Source: Rhinopomastus cyanomelas
Taxonomy: Eukaryota; Chordata; Aves; Bucerotiformes; Rhinopomastidae
Direction of reading: 5' to 3'
NCBI GenBank assembly: GCA_013400115.1
Contig: VXBP01005070.1
Span: 1,490 to 65,489, forward strand
Length of the DNA: 64,000 bases
Below the pieces are notes generated by a model, which made no database searches, was not told the origin of the DNA, and was given only the letters and a program-made list of their open reading frames with translations. Every line of letters starts with the position of its first letter. The first letter of the stretch is position 1. This document shows positions 1-13,466 of this stretch, in pieces. The position numbers were made by a program, and so were the translations under genes.

Positions 1-393
1 AAGCCAGATACTAATTCCTCATAAGAATGACATTCCCCATGGATTGGCAGAAGGGCTAGATTGAATCCACAGGTTTGATGGGAAGGCAAAAACACTCAAC
101 CAAACAAAAAAATCATCCAACAAACAAAACAAAAACTCAAAGCCAAAACAAGTCCTAAAACAATTCCTACTTCACTTTTGGTAATGCAGCAGATGAAATA
201 AGACAGAAGAACCTCCTAGAACAACCTAGTTTGGAATCTGACAATTCTGCCGACAGGTGCAGAATTATTTTCTTCACGGAATTCTTTTGTAATATGGAAG
301 GGGATGTTCTGGAAATATGAGAAAAAAAAATTCTGGGTCCTAAACTAAGTACAGACTAAACTATTCATGCTTTGAAGTCTCTGGAGACACATT

Positions 394-820
394 ACTGGTC
401 CTGTTTAATATCTTTATCAATGATCTGGANCGAAGGGGCTGGAGGTCATGCCCTATCAGGGGAGGCTGAGGGAGCTGGGGTTGTTTAGTCTGGAGAAGAC
501 TGACAGGGGACCTTATTGCCCTCTATAACTACCTTAAAGGAGGTTGTAGCAAGGCTGGTGTTGGTCTTTTCTCTCCAATTAGTGATGACAGGACGAGGGG
601 AAATGGTCTCAAGTCAGAAGGAAATTCTTTCCTAAGAGGGTTATTAGACGCTGGAATGGATTACATAGGGAGGTGGTGATGTCACCAGCCCTGGAGGTGT
701 TTAAGGAACAAGTGGATGCAGCGCTTAGGGATATGGTCTACCGGTTAGAAACTAGGAGAAAAGGTTGGACTCGATGACCCTGGAGGTCCTTTCCAGCCAT
801 GATGATTCTATGATTCTATT
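394..820 (+). mobile_element. CR1 LINE, 3' part, internally broken at an N
   Basis: The left piece (395..429) encodes LVLFNIFINDL, a segment of the CR1 reverse transcriptase. After the single N at 430 the sequence jumps to the end of ORF2 (GGCTGAGGGAGCTGGGG, then the GGAATGGATTACATAGGGAGG region) and finishes with the CR1 tail TGATTCTATGATTCTAT at about 802..819. Sequence between the RT palm and the ORF2 end is missing at the N, so the true gap or deletion is several hundred bases. The frame is degenerate. Confidence 0.9.
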
Positions 821-3800
821 AAGTCTACTCTCAATACATAGCAACACCGCAACAGGTGGAAAGCAGATCATTAAAGTCTTGCTGAAGAACTAGGACAACT
901 GAATGCCAAAACAAACAAAAAATGGAAGGAAAGCTGGGAACTACCTTCCATAAGTGGTATTTCCTTCATTTTTTATTATCCTTTTGAAATGAACTCTACA
1001 TAAATATTCATTAATTCCCTTTAGAGCTACTTACTACAAGAAACATTTTTAATACAAAAATTTTTTAAATCAGGGAAGAGAAAAAAACTGAAGAGTGTTA
1101 TACACTGGATAAAATGCAGTCACAAAAATTGCAGTTATAATTTTGCGACCTCTACTTTTATCCTTAATTATTCCTTTCCATTGTTTCACATATTTTCCAT
1201 TGCTTCAAGTCTTCGCTCTTGCATTCACAGGCTCTGCCCCTGCAGACTTCCAAATCCTTGCACATACTGCCCAAGATCATCGCATAGTTTTATGTTGGTG
1301 CTCATATTACTGATACACACTCTGACCACAAAAGGTGAGTGGAGCTTAGGAACAGCGAATATATAAACCTGCATAGTAAACGCAGGTGTAACACATATGA
1401 GCTTGCTGTGCTATGCTACTACAGCATAAAATCTTACTCTTTTATTTATCACCAAACTTGAAAGAAAAGAAATCAGAAGTGTAAGAAACTCATCTTTATC
1501 TCCTGTTGAAAATTAACAACTGTAATGCGTTTTCCAGCTCTTCATATATCAGAATCTCAGAAATGAGAGGCTTCCAGTACTTCCTTTGTAGGTTACAATC
1601 TCAAACGCAATGCAATAAACCCAAAAATCCTACATTTCACAATTAGCTTTCAAAGACATGAAAAACATCCCTAAACATTATGAACTTCTTCATATAGAGT
1701 CCAATGTGATCTAAACTTGAACACTTTACCATTAAAAGCCTACATACTTAGAACTATGAATTTTTCTTTCAGCAGGTTTATTAATGTAGTTCACATATAT
1801 TCACTAACTTCCCGTTTAGGCAGGCCAACAGTGCATGTGAGGTTTTATGGATTTATTAGATATGTTTCATATATTTATTAAATCTAAGTTACCAGAAGGT
1901 AATTCTGAATATACTGGAAATCAAGGAAAAGGTTTAAAGTAACCATGTGTTAAATCTACAAAGAGCTTATTCAAATTTGCGACCACAGTAAAGCTAGAGC
2001 CAAAGTCCAGGAACAAGAAATTCCCTTTGATTTTAGAGCAGAACATTCACAGAAGCTTCACACCTCAGCAGGCCCACACCTGCTACATTTTTCCAGTAGT
2101 TCTCCCCCAGACTACTTCCCATGCATACCAACTAGGAAGCACACTCAAATTAAATTAAACACTGTAAGACCAACAATAAAGTCAAATGGAAACGTTAAGT
2201 GTTGCCAAGCTGCATGCTTTCCCTGACCTACATAGTGTGGATCACTGAATAAAAACTAAAGGCCAATTGTATAAAAAAACTTCATTTTGTTCTGTGCTTT
2301 CTCACTTCTATTTCTTTTGTTTTTGGCATTATACAGAACTGTGGGCAAACTTCCTTTTTGCTTTGTTAAGTATACAGGCTCTGCCACTTGGCTGCAAATC
2401 AGTGGGAGAGTAAGATACCCAGGCATATACTGAAAAACAATCTAACAATCAGCAAAATGACACTATGAATGGATTACCTTGTGTTCCACTCTGTAGCTAA
2501 GTGGAGTGGGATGGAAATAGGCACACAAATGACATAGGGACAGGACATGGGAGACAAATTCTAGTGATGCAGCTCTACAAAGTCACAGTGTTTGACAATG
2601 CACAGGACAATAAAGTTCTATGTGACTTCTAATTACAACGTGCACCCTTTTTCCTCTGTTTTTTAGTTAGCATTTCAAAACACAAAACAATACACATCAT
2701 GCTTATTTCATGAGGCTTTGAACAGGAGTGAGTTTACTGCAAATGGCTGCTGAACTGTTTAAAAGTTAACACATTTAGAAATTTTCTCTCTGATATTATG
2801 CCATAATTTATATGGACTAGGAATTTTTTTCTTTTCCTTGTTAAACAGTCATAAATTCCCTAACCACTGCTACAAAACAGGCATGTTCTAATACATGAGT
2901 ATTTTGGAATGTAATTTTCCTGAGTAGACAAACATACAGTATTTTATGTCAACTGTAACCTGCTTCTAACTTTAATTTCATTATTGTCTTTCTCATATAG
3001 CATACAATGCCGAAAGCTTTCTCTATTCTTTTAATGGATATAATCTAGGATGTTCTACTTTTTTTATTACAAGAGTGACACATTCAGAAACAAGGCAACA
3101 AAATTATTTTGACAAAAGTTATTTAGGATTGTCATGGTTTTATTCAGTCTTTTCCAAAATTATTTTTAACAACAAATAATTAAAGCTGCAAGGAAAAACC
3201 AATGCCATTCCTACAAAACTGTTCATCAGAAGATACACTGATAATTCCTTTCTGAAAGAACTGGAAGCATGGCAGTATGACTTCCTCTTTTAATAATGCA
3301 CATGAATGTCTACATTAATGAAGCCAAATATTATGACACTTTAAGATCTCTATTATTCAGTGTTGGCAGAACATGACAAGCAAGAAACAGTACAGTTTCC
3401 AAGACCCAGTGAGACAGACCTCACCCTAGTAGGTGACCATTATAATCCATCTAAGTACTGAAAACACAGCTGAGTCACTACATACGTTGTTATTATACAC
3501 TAATGGCTGCTTGGTCACCTGTAGGGAGTTTTCTAACCACTGCCCAACTGTTTGCAATGATTCACCACACTGTTATTGACAAGCTAAGATGTAAAACATT
3601 ACAGACTGCTGCAGTGAATCCCTTCAGCGCTGTCACATCTAATGCTCACACAGCTCACTGCTTTCTCCATATTACTCTCACAACAGCATCACAAATAACA
3701 GAGGAGCCTCTTAATTCTACAGGGCTCCTTACTTCTCACTGAAAGAGACTGCTGTTTAAAGGCTGAGCCTAAAACACAGAGGAAACAGCTTAAATAAAGG

Positions 3801-4535
3801 CAGATGAAGCTTATGAACTAATGAGTTAAGTGTTGTAGCATCTTTCTTGATCAAGCATCTTCTGCCTGCTGCACTTGGAGTGAGTGGGAAGTGGTCAAGA
3901 AGAGACAGTTTCAGTTACACCAGCAATGCATCAGGCAGACAAGAGTTGCACGGACTCGCTCTGTTGTAAAGAAATTAAACCACTGAAACAGTGAAAAGGC
4001 TCCCTCATCAACCCCATATCAGTGTGCCTCCCAATTTATGTAACAGTGCTGAAGTACTTCAATGAAAACCTTTGTATAGAACACATATCAACCACTTCCG
4101 TAACTCTAGCTGCTTGTTTTGGTTCTGTGGTTCCGTTTTCAAGGCTATTTTATGAAGCTCTAAGTTTGTTTGTCTTGTACGATTCACATGCATGTCAAAA
4201 CGCTGCTGTCTTCTTCAGTTTTAATGGGCAGCAGGCTAACCTGTTTGTGCTGCTGTTCACAGCTCTGTCAAACACCATCAGAAGGAATCAACAAGTCAGC
4301 AGTAGGGATACCATGGGAACAGCATAGTAAAAAATGTAAAACGCAGAACTGTTGCACTTCTAGACTCTTAAGGAGGAGGAAAACTGAAAACACAGCCTGA
4401 GAAGAGAGAGGGACACATACATACAAACAGAGGTTTTCAGGAATAAAGATTACTTCTCTTCAGCAGGACCGAAGAAGCCATCACCTTACAGTCAGAGTGT
4501 ATATAAAATGCGAGTCCCAGTAATTCCAGTCTAGC
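821..4535. other. Anonymous AT-rich intronic sequence
   Basis: No exon, repeat family or RNA gene recognised. Short open frames (for example 3503..3742 and 4022..4327) have no family resemblance and no codon structure. Confidence 0.6.
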
Positions 4536-4760
4536 ACATTTAGGACATCAGGAGAAACTTCTTCAGTTTTGAAAGTGTCATAAGGCATTGGAACAGGCCA
4601 AGGATGTTGCTGAATTTTCATCCCTAGATCTGTTTATAAGTTGTGTAGATAGGAGCTTAGGGACGTGGTTTAGTGGTGGGCTTTACCAGTAGAGTTCATG
4701 GTTGGATTTTATGGTCTTACAGGTCTTTTCCAATCAAAATGATTATGAGTTTCTGTGATA
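4536..4760 (+). mobile_element. Old CR1 LINE 3' fragment
   Basis: Degenerate 3' end of CR1. Recognisable landmarks in order are GGAGAAACTTCTTC, GGCATTGGAACAGGCC, GGAGCTTAGGGACGTGGTTT and ACAGGTCTTTTCCAATC, then a decayed GATTATGAGTTTCTGTGATA tail. The GGTTTAGTGGTGGGC block marks a different, older subfamily from the 'tctagtccaatccccctgcc' copies elsewhere in the window. Confidence 0.85.
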
Positions 4761-4790
4761 TATCACAACTAATCTAGATAACAACACCTT

Positions 4791-5045
4791 TCACAGAATC
4801 ACGGAACATTAGGGATTGGAAAGGACCTGAAAGATCATCTAGTCCAATCCCCCTGCCAGAGCAGGATTACCTTGATCAAGTTGCACTAGAACACGCCCAA
4901 GTAGGTTTTAAACGTCTCCAGAGAAGGAGACTTCACAACCTCCCTGGGCAGCCTGTTCCAGTGCTCTATCACCCTCACTGTGAAGAATTTTCTTCTCATA
5001 CTTATACAGAACCTCCTACGTTCCATCTTCCCCTCTCCAGTAGCT
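4791..5045 (-). mobile_element. CR1 LINE 3' fragment
   Basis: The plus strand shows the antisense CR1 tail: TCACAGAATCACGG, GGGATTGGAAAGGACCTGAA, CTAGTCCAATCCCCCTGCC, then GGCAGCCTGTTCCAGTGCTC. It is 5'-truncated after about 250 bp. Its 3' end faces the 3' end of the plus-strand copy ending at 4760, with only about 30 bp between (tail-to-tail pair). Confidence 0.9.
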
Positions 5046-7514
5046 ATTTGCTGGGTGTTGCTAAGATCTTAAAAATTACTGCCCACTGTAGATTTGTGGG
5101 ATTGGGAGTTTTTTTTACCTATTAATTATTCATTTAATTAATTCTGTCTCATTAGGTTTTGTCTCCTTCCAAAGTGTCTGCTAGACTCTTGTCCCTTCAC
5201 AAATGTCAAAATGATCTCATAGGTGAATGACTATGTCGTGGAAGTTAAGTTAAACTGCCAGAAAATGTATGACTTTGCCAGGTAACAAGCAAATCCCTCT
5301 TCGTTACTTCAGCTGCTGACTGCACAGACTCATATTTTAAGCCTTGGAAGCAACAATAGAAACAACTAAATAATATAATATTGAAATTACACAATTCACT
5401 CATCATAACACTTAATTCAATCAAGGCCTACAATAAGTGTTCATCTTGCAGGTAGGAGATGGAAAAGTAATGAATGAAACAGATAAAAAGAACACAACTA
5501 GATAGTTACTCATCAACACAACTATTACTTATTTCTAGTTTGCTTGCTATTAAGTATCTAAACCTAAACCCACGGAATTAAGTCTGTGACAATTACTACT
5601 GAACACTGTGTTTCTGGGAAAAGAGCCCCATCAGGAGTAGCTGTTTTGTTAGCACTCATTTGTTTTAATACTCCACAATTAAAAGGCAAAAAATACTTCA
5701 GTGGTAACAGCTTCAGATGAAGTTTAAAATTATCAGTTCAGGCAACATAATTCGAGAAGCTAATTTCCACACCCCAGCCCAGGTAGCAGATACAAGGGAA
5801 AAAAATGAGTCAGGTTGCATGAGCATAAGAACCATGCCATGGGTTTACATGTTTAAGGAAAAAAACCCCTCAAATCTACTAAGTCAAACAAAAGCCACAG
5901 AATATTCCACTGTTAAAGACAACACTAACTGCATTTCAATTAATTAGTATTTGCATTCTTTTATCTGGACATGTGCTTCCTTCTTATTTTTGAACTTCAG
6001 TAAGATATTCAGTAATATTGACAGTTCTTGTTCCTGACAGTCTTAACAAAGAAAAGCCTCACAACAGGTGACCTGCAATACGTTACTTTGTAAAGTCTTT
6101 GTTCCAAGAAACTTTATTATTGACAGCACTCTGAATATCACAGATTGAGACTCAGCCTTAACACCAAGTACAGACGATGCATTAGTTCCTTAAGGAACTA
6201 ATTTAAAGAGTTCTAAGGATCTTTAAGGAGTCCCATACTTTGAGTGAGGAAGACAATCAGCCGAAGATCCATCTTTCAAACATTTCAAATATACTAAGCC
6301 AAATTATGCAACCTTTATTCATACTACTAAGCTCTTAAAGGATAAATCTTACAGGATGAGCAAGTGTTCATCAATACGATTAAGAGGACAACCACTGGAC
6401 TCATCATAATTAATGCTGAGTCATACATGTGCTTGGGAAAGACATAGAAAAATAATTATAGACCAGATCTAGTTCAATTTATACTACAAAGATTTCTGTG
6501 AAAACTTCTTTAACGTAGTTTTTTCACACAGGTTTTTACATGAGAACTTTCACTAGACTCATACTGTGCTTGGAGGAATGCTTGTTGTCAAGAGGGAGAT
6601 GCCTGTAGAGTGAATTAATGGAAAGAACACTCATGTTTTTGGTTACTATTTCAATTAACTCATCATCTGTATTGCTTTGTTGAAAAAAATGCATAGAAAA
6701 GCCTTTTACCATCTCTGTCTTAATCTGAAATGCAGGAACTGAGTCTAAATACTATTACCTGCCAAGAGTAACTCCTACAACAGACAATTTGTATAAAATT
6801 AGAGGCAAAGGTGTTTCCACCTGAGAATGAGCTCTGGGATAAACTACCCATTTTGTTACCTACATGCAAATCACATGGCAGCTGAACCACAAGCTGCTGG
6901 TCTGGGGTAGTAGTGGGGTGTTGGTTAAAAAGACCCACAATGACTAGGTAACTGCAGATTTAAAGACAATAGAAATGGGTCTTTCTTGAGCCAAGCTTTC
7001 TACTACCTGGAGCAGCTTCATTTGCTTGCCTTGTACACCCCACTTTGTCATTACAACCTATTGAGCTGACCTATGTACTATGGACAATGATTGCGTGAGT
7101 GCTTTATCTGTATAGAATGTCACATACCCTATCACTACATACTATGGACCCGTACTGACAAGACAGAGGGAGTGGAGGAAAACACTGGTTAGCTGAGTCA
7201 GTCAGACTCCTGGACTGCAGCTGTTGGTACAATTAAAAAGAGCTATCTTATCAGAAGTCTCACCGCACTTTCACCATCCATCTTCTGGGCACAAATCCAC
7301 TTCTGCTACCGGCATTCAATTAGAAGAATTCTAACACAGGCAAATAAGCTTTGCCTTCCTAATTGTTATGTCTGACTTCAGCTGCAAAAACTATCCTGTT
7401 TTCATACAATTGAAGCAGTGATATTGGACAGTTAAACAGCAAGTAAGTGCATTAAAAAGAGGATAAGAGGTGGTAGGTAATGCAAGGTAAAAAACCAGCA
7501 TGATGAAGGAAAGG
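5046..7514. other. Anonymous intronic sequence
   Basis: AT-rich, with no recognisable gene or repeat family. It contains the 22-bp palindrome at 6181..6202, listed separately. Confidence 0.55.
6181..6202. repeat. 22-bp perfect palindrome
   Basis: The half-site ATTAGTTCCTT is followed immediately by its exact reverse complement, with no spacer and centred on CTTAAG. Flanking bases do not extend it. Function unknown; it may be chance in a 64-kb AT-rich window. Confidence 0.85.
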
Positions 7515-7887
7515 ACTGGACTCCCTTACCTGAAGACAGGCTGAAGGAATTGGGACTGTTCAGCCTGGAGAAGGCAAGGCTCCAGGGGAACCTTCTAGTA
7601 TCTGAAAGGAGCCTGCAGAAGAGCTGGAGAAGGACTTTTTATGTGCTACTGTAGTTATAGTACAAAGGGGAAAATAGTTTCAAGGTAAAAGACAGTAGAT
7701 TTAAATTGGATCTTGGGAAGAAGTTCCTCACTACTAGGGTGGTGAGGCACCTTCCCCACTCTGGAAGCGTTCAAGAGCAGATTGGATGGCGTTCTGGGCA
7801 ATATGAAAGACATGCCTGCTTAGGGAAGGGGGATGGAACTAGATGTCCTTTGAGGTCTCTTCAAACCTAAGCTACTGTATGATTCTA
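7515..7887 (+). mobile_element. CR1 LINE 3' fragment
   Basis: Sense CR1 3' part. It begins in the ORF2 end (CTGAAGGAATTGGGACTGTT, then CAGCCTGGAGAAGGCAAGG) and passes through GGTGGTGAGGCACCTTCCCC. It ends TTGAGGTCTCTTCAAACC..GTATGATTCTA. Many indels break the ORF2 frame, so it is an old copy. Confidence 0.88.
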
Positions 7888-10800
7888 CAAAAGCACTGGT
7901 GTTTACTTATTGCAAAAACAACTGTGCACAATTCTGCAATTCCCAAAATTAGGACTAATTTTTTACAACTTCTCACAGAAGGCAGATCTCGTCACTTCAA
8001 AAAAAGGGAATAGAGAGCTGTTGAAAGTTGAACTAGCAGCTCAGTTATGTGTTCTCTTGTTCAGTTTAGGAATAAAAACATCAAAAGGCTTGCTATCTGT
8101 CTAGACACTGCAAGTAAAATGAACAAGCTATTAAAAAAAGCTTGAAATCAGACATATTTCAGCTAAGAGTGGAGATTTTAATATTTAGAAGAACTGATAC
8201 CACAAGAAGCAGCTTGTCTTCTGATTCTTCAGAGAAAAACTGTTTGCTGAAGCCAGAATATCTCCTTTTACTGCTTTTTTGTAGAGGCAGTATTAAAATA
8301 AAGTATGTTTGAAACAAAAGCTCTTTTTAAGCTGCTTTACTTATAAGTTATAGTTAAATCACTGTTGTTTCATATCCAGTATATGGAATTTTACATCTTA
8401 AAAGTAACTTTGCTACCATGAAAAAACAACCAAAACCAAACCCAAGCAAAAATAGCAGACCTCACCAAAAAAGGCCAGAAACAACAAACAACTCCTCACC
8501 TCCACAAAAATCACCCCTCACAAAAATAACTTTGTTTCATACAGAGGTCAAAAAACAGGGGGGGGAAAAAGACAATTGCTGTGCTGAAATTAATTTGCTT
8601 CAAGATTCTTTCTTTAAAGTAAATAGCATTAGCGTTAATATACTTGCTGTGGGATGCTATCCAAGGTCCCTACTCAGGTTCTTAGACATGTTGCTCCAAT
8701 TTAGTTATTAGCAGCTATGCTAGCTATTAGAATTAAGTAAATTAATCAAGTGAAACAAATTAAGACATTACTATAGGATATTTAGATTAAATTGACCAGA
8801 TTCAGCAAGCATATTCAACACTTCTGGTAGAACAGATTTTCTTAAGGCTGCCCAAGACAATGAAAGTGTGAGTGATGAGAGACAGGACTCCTACAGCATA
8901 TTGCAGCTATGTTCCTTGATTCACACAGTCAAAGAACACAGCTTGAAGAGACTCTGTACTCATGGTGATCCACAGTAGCAGGTGCTGGACATGCTACTGC
9001 TGCTCCCCACTCATTACTCCAGACTGTAAATTGGATGTGGGTTCATCCTGGGACAGCTCATGACTGGAGGGCTACTTCACATGGGGCAAGGAGTGCTGAA
9101 GTGACAGTCAAGCACAATGGAAAGGAGGGAGAACAAACTCCACCATCAAACAGTTTCCAAACAACTTCCAGGACTTTCCCAGCATTGGACTGTTTCAATG
9201 TCTGTTTATTAATATTGTAGACATACTCACTGATCTCTAATGAGCACAAGTATCTGCATAAGAACACACTGTAAGAAGATGAAAGGCAGCACAGACTGAC
9301 AGAACAGCAAGACTATCTCAAAACAGAAGAAACATTTTTGAAAGGTGTAACCCTTTCCCTTTTCTATAATTGGTTGTGTTGAAGGCAAAAAAAAAGGTAT
9401 GAACTGCAGAGGAAAATGCTTTGCTTTGTTACTGATTTTATTTGTGAACTGTAATAGTGCCAATAGGTGTAACAGATTGTAACAGTGAAGATTTATCCTT
9501 GTTACTTTCATTACACTCATCTGATGCAGTAAGGTATAACAAAGAGATAGAGATGAATGAAGATGTCTGAAATTTGGGTGTTACCAGACTTAACTATGAA
9601 CTCCAGTTTCCAAGACAAAATTAGCTTCACAGTTAGAAGCATGCATTACATTTTTCCTCAATGTAAGGAAAACACAGTTACTGTTCCTCTTCTTTTCATT
9701 TAGCTTATAGGTGGGATATTTTTATTTTGTGCAATGCCATCAACTGCAGACTCAAAATTATGGTGCTGTTTTCTGTTTGGTTCCTTTGCCACTTGAACAT
9801 ACTTATTTTTAACAAACATTTGTAGAATTCTCTGAAGTTCTGTAGCTGGTATAACCTGAAAGGTAGGTGATGGAGCTACATCAAACAATGATCTCATCTG
9901 ATTAATTCTGTAATCCACATTACTGGAGAAAACTTAGACTCTGCTGACAAATTAATCAAATTTCACAAAGTCTACAAGCTCAAAAAACCAATATGGTAAC
10001 CAGGTAAAAAAATCCAGCAGTATAACAGTTCTTGTTTATTATCCTGGTCTTACACTCTTGAGCAGAATAAAACTGTACAAGATCCGATGCTGAGAATACC
10101 CAAGGTGAAAGCAAAAAAGAAAACCACAAAAAAAACCCCTTAACACAAACAAAGAGATATAATTGCCAAACCTAGAATGGGAAAAATAACCCCCTAAACC
10201 CCAAAACTGTGTGTAGGGATATGATTATTTGGTACTCTATTGAGAAATAATGATAAAGCTCTGTCATGTTCAAAGAATAATGACATAACGTGACCAACTG
10301 AACACTGGAGAGGCATTACCAAACAAAACTGTCTTGAGGGATTAATCCCTGCTTTAAAAGTAGGTTGATAACTCAGCAATTGCCCCATTGACCCCTCCAC
10401 TTCACACACATTTCTACCAAACTCCCTCCAAGACATATTTTTTTAAATTTCCTCTCATTGTGGTAACTTCACATGAGAAAACTGGTTTTCATTCCTTTCC
10501 TAAAAGGAAAGAATTTGTAAAACCTAACTCTCATGCAGCTTGCACCAATAACGCAGGATACAATTAAAAATAGCATTAAAATCTGAAGAGCCAGAACTTG
10601 ATTGCATTTTATATTGGCAAAGTTTCTGTAGATGGTATCTGTTTCAGTATAGCTAGAGAGTTATAGTATCTGCCTGGGATGTGTTTCCTAAGAGGTTGTT
10701 TACTAATACTACTCAATAGATGATAAATCAGAAAAGACCTCCTAGATCACATAAATCATTCCAATGCAAATTAAGAAAGTAATTCTTGGAATAGCATTGC

Positions 10801-12594
10801 CTTCAATGAAGAAAAAACTAAAAATATTATTGTTGCAGTTCTCTTGTTTGTCAGAGAGGCAAAACATCACACATACTGCTGATTCATATGGTATAATCAG
10901 ACAGCAGCACACAGGAAACTCTACAGGAAGACCACAAAAGATGATGAGCGTTCGAAACAGGACAGATAGGCAGCAACATAGCAGCAAGAACATACACACA
11001 CAACTGGAATCAGGAAACAACAGAGTGAGGAAGCAAGTGAGCTACTGCTTCTCTCAATCATTGAAATTAGATCCTCAAAAACCGACTTCAAAATGTAAAT
11101 TTCTTTTCTGAAACAGAAATGAGAAGTATTTCTTTTGTCATGGGAGGGAGAAGCTATTTAAAACAGTTTGCAGTGCAGTTAATGACTTCTTCATTAATGC
11201 AAGGGCAGCTAGTGTGAGTCATTGTTTATCACACAAGGACATGAGCTGCCAGGCTGTACTAGTGCCATGCTCTTAGAAATAAAACTATCCTAAGCAGATA
11301 AGTTTTTGTTTTAAATGCAGCCTTTGACAGTGAGCCTCATAATGAAGTCTAATATGAAGTAATAAAGTCAGTGGCACTAAACTACCCTAAGGTGAAACAA
11401 AAAAAAAAACCTCTAAAGTTTAGGTTCCTCTCTTAGAGCAGTAACGCCTGAATTATACAAGACACAGCATCATTACACAAATCCTAAAGAACATGCTGTG
11501 CAAATAGATACACCTCCTCCAAATTACAAAAGGGTCATTTGCAGCTTCTTGACCGTACTTTACAAACCATCTACATGGTCTGTATTCTCCCTTGCAGAAA
11601 TACCTCACTTAGTCTCTGTGTGCAGACTGCTTTAGAAGTGTGCCCATTTATGCATTCCTTAATTTCCTCACACATAACCTTAAACACCTTCTTATATGAG
11701 CAAGTTTGACTCAAACTAGTAGCTTCAACATTTTGTAATAAAAATCTATTTTGCACTGCACATAGCATAGTATATAAATGCACTAGTCAACCACTCATTT
11801 CTTTTAGTGATGTGTCAGTCCAATACCAATAGTTGTTCCATCAAAGAATTCAGTCAAATCCTGTTACTGCTGAAGTTTTGAAAATCTGCTTAGCAAGCGG
11901 TAAATCTGTCTAAACTCCAGCTTTTCTAAAACCGATATTAAGTACTGAAGTTAATTTCATCCCTGGTACTGCACATCTAAATTTTTTTAAATCTTTGAAA
12001 TATTTTTTATAATGTCATCACATTTTGATATGTCTCATGCCCTTCTTTTTTGTTTGCAGATTACTCTCTGCTAGACAATTTTTAATATCCGATATGTTTT
12101 TGCACTGTTTTGAATGGCTTTATTTCATTGTACGCTTCCAACTTTTCAGAGGTCAAGGCAATATTAAAAAATGGAGTGACAGAGAAAAAAAGAATAGATG
12201 GAAAAAGTAACTAAAAGAAACCTGTAAGGTTCCAGCTTTATGGAAAAAAAAGTTTTACTGCAAAAGATTTGTAGCGTTCAAGAAGTCCTTTTTTGATCCA
12301 ATGTTGGAATGAAAGCATTTTTTAAAAAATGAATAGGGTTTCTAAATAATATTCTGGAAATGAGTTTTATCTGATTACATAGGTTTAAAAAAGATGGAAA
12401 AAGTGCAAAAAAAAAAGCTTACACATTGAGCGTAAAAACATTCTACCTATTTGACTAGGAAGAGTGTCTTTAAGAAGTGACTAGCTTTCAGAAGCTGGTA
12501 CAGTGAATTACACTTGCCTTAGTTTTATTCTCAAATAGTATTTGTACATATGCTGTTACAGCTTAAGATAGAGAAGCATACCTTTTCATGCAAC
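7888..12594. other. Anonymous intronic sequence
   Basis: No recognisable gene. Holds one A/C-rich tract (8418..8540) and several short open frames (for example 8418..8711, 10764..11111) that look compositional rather than coding. Confidence 0.55.
8418..8540. repeat. A/C-rich low-complexity tract
   Basis: A run of AAAACAACCAAAACCAAACC-like sequence, nearly free of G and poor in T on the plus strand, so T/G-rich on the transcribed GNAQ sense strand. It creates a spurious Lys/Pro/Asn/Thr-rich open frame. Confidence 0.7.
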
Positions 12595-12970
12595 ATCATA
12601 GAATCATAAGGGATTGGAAGGGACCTCGAAAGATCATCTAGTCCTGGCAGAGCAGGCTCACCTGACTGGAGAAGCCGTGGAATCAGAGTCACTCAGGGTA
12701 GGAAGGAACCATCATCCAGTTCCAACAGGCAGGCACAGGCAGGGACACCCCACCCTAGACCAGGCTGGCCAGAGCCCCATCCAGCCTGGCCTTAAACACC
12801 TCTAAGGATGCGGCCTCCACTACCTTCCTGGGCAACCCATTCCAGGCTCTCACCACTCTCACGTTGAACAACTTCCTCCTCACGTGTAGTCTAAATCTAC
12901 CCATCTCCAGCTTTGCTCCATTGCTCCTAGTACTGTCACTATGCACCATCCTAAACAGTCCCTCCCCAGC

Positions 12971-12971
12971 N
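12971..12971. other. Single-N assembly join hiding a deletion
   Basis: Against the related copy at 60351..61156, sequence equivalent to about 60737..60985 is absent at this N. The N therefore stands for roughly 250 missing bases of CR1. Confidence 0.75.
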
Positions 12972-13466
12972 TTTCTCTTGACCTGCTGGCCACTCTTCTC
13001 CTGATGCAGCTCAGGATCCAGGTTGCCCTCTGGGCCACAAGTGCACACTGTTGGCTCATGTTGAACCTCTTGTCCACAAGCACCCCCAAGTCTTTCTCCC
13101 CAGGGCTACTCTGCAGCGAGTTACTGCCCAGCCTGTACTTGTGCCTAGGAGTGCCTTGACCCAGATGCAGGACCTTACACTTGGTCTTGTTGAAACCCAT
13201 GAGGTTGGGCTTTGCCCACTTCTCCAGCCTGTCCAGGTCCCTCTGGATGGCAACTCTTCCCTCCAGCGTGTCTGCTGCGCCACTCAGCTTGGTATCATCA
13301 TCAGACCTGCTGAGGGTGCACTCAATGCCCTTGTCCATGTCACCTACAAAGATGTTGAACAAGACTTTTCCCAGGACCGATCCCTGAGGGACTTCGCTTG
13401 TCACTGGCCCCACTTGGACATGGATCCATCAACAACCACTCTCTGGGTACAGCCATCAAGCCAGTT

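Noticed and set aside
243..266. 8-bp inverted repeat (AATTCTGC/GCAGAATT)
   Set aside because: Short arms; expected by chance several times in 64 kb.
8418..8711. 97-codon frame rich in Lys, Pro, Asn, Ser
   Set aside because: Composition follows from an A/C-rich simple tract, not from coding constraint.
10690..10760. Possible CR1 tail (AGAAAAGACCTCCTAGATCA)
   Set aside because: Only a short partial similarity without the flanking tail repeats; not enough to call.
10764..11111. 115-codon plus-strand open frame
   Set aside because: No recognisable motif; overlaps another frame on the minus strand; no splice or promoter context.
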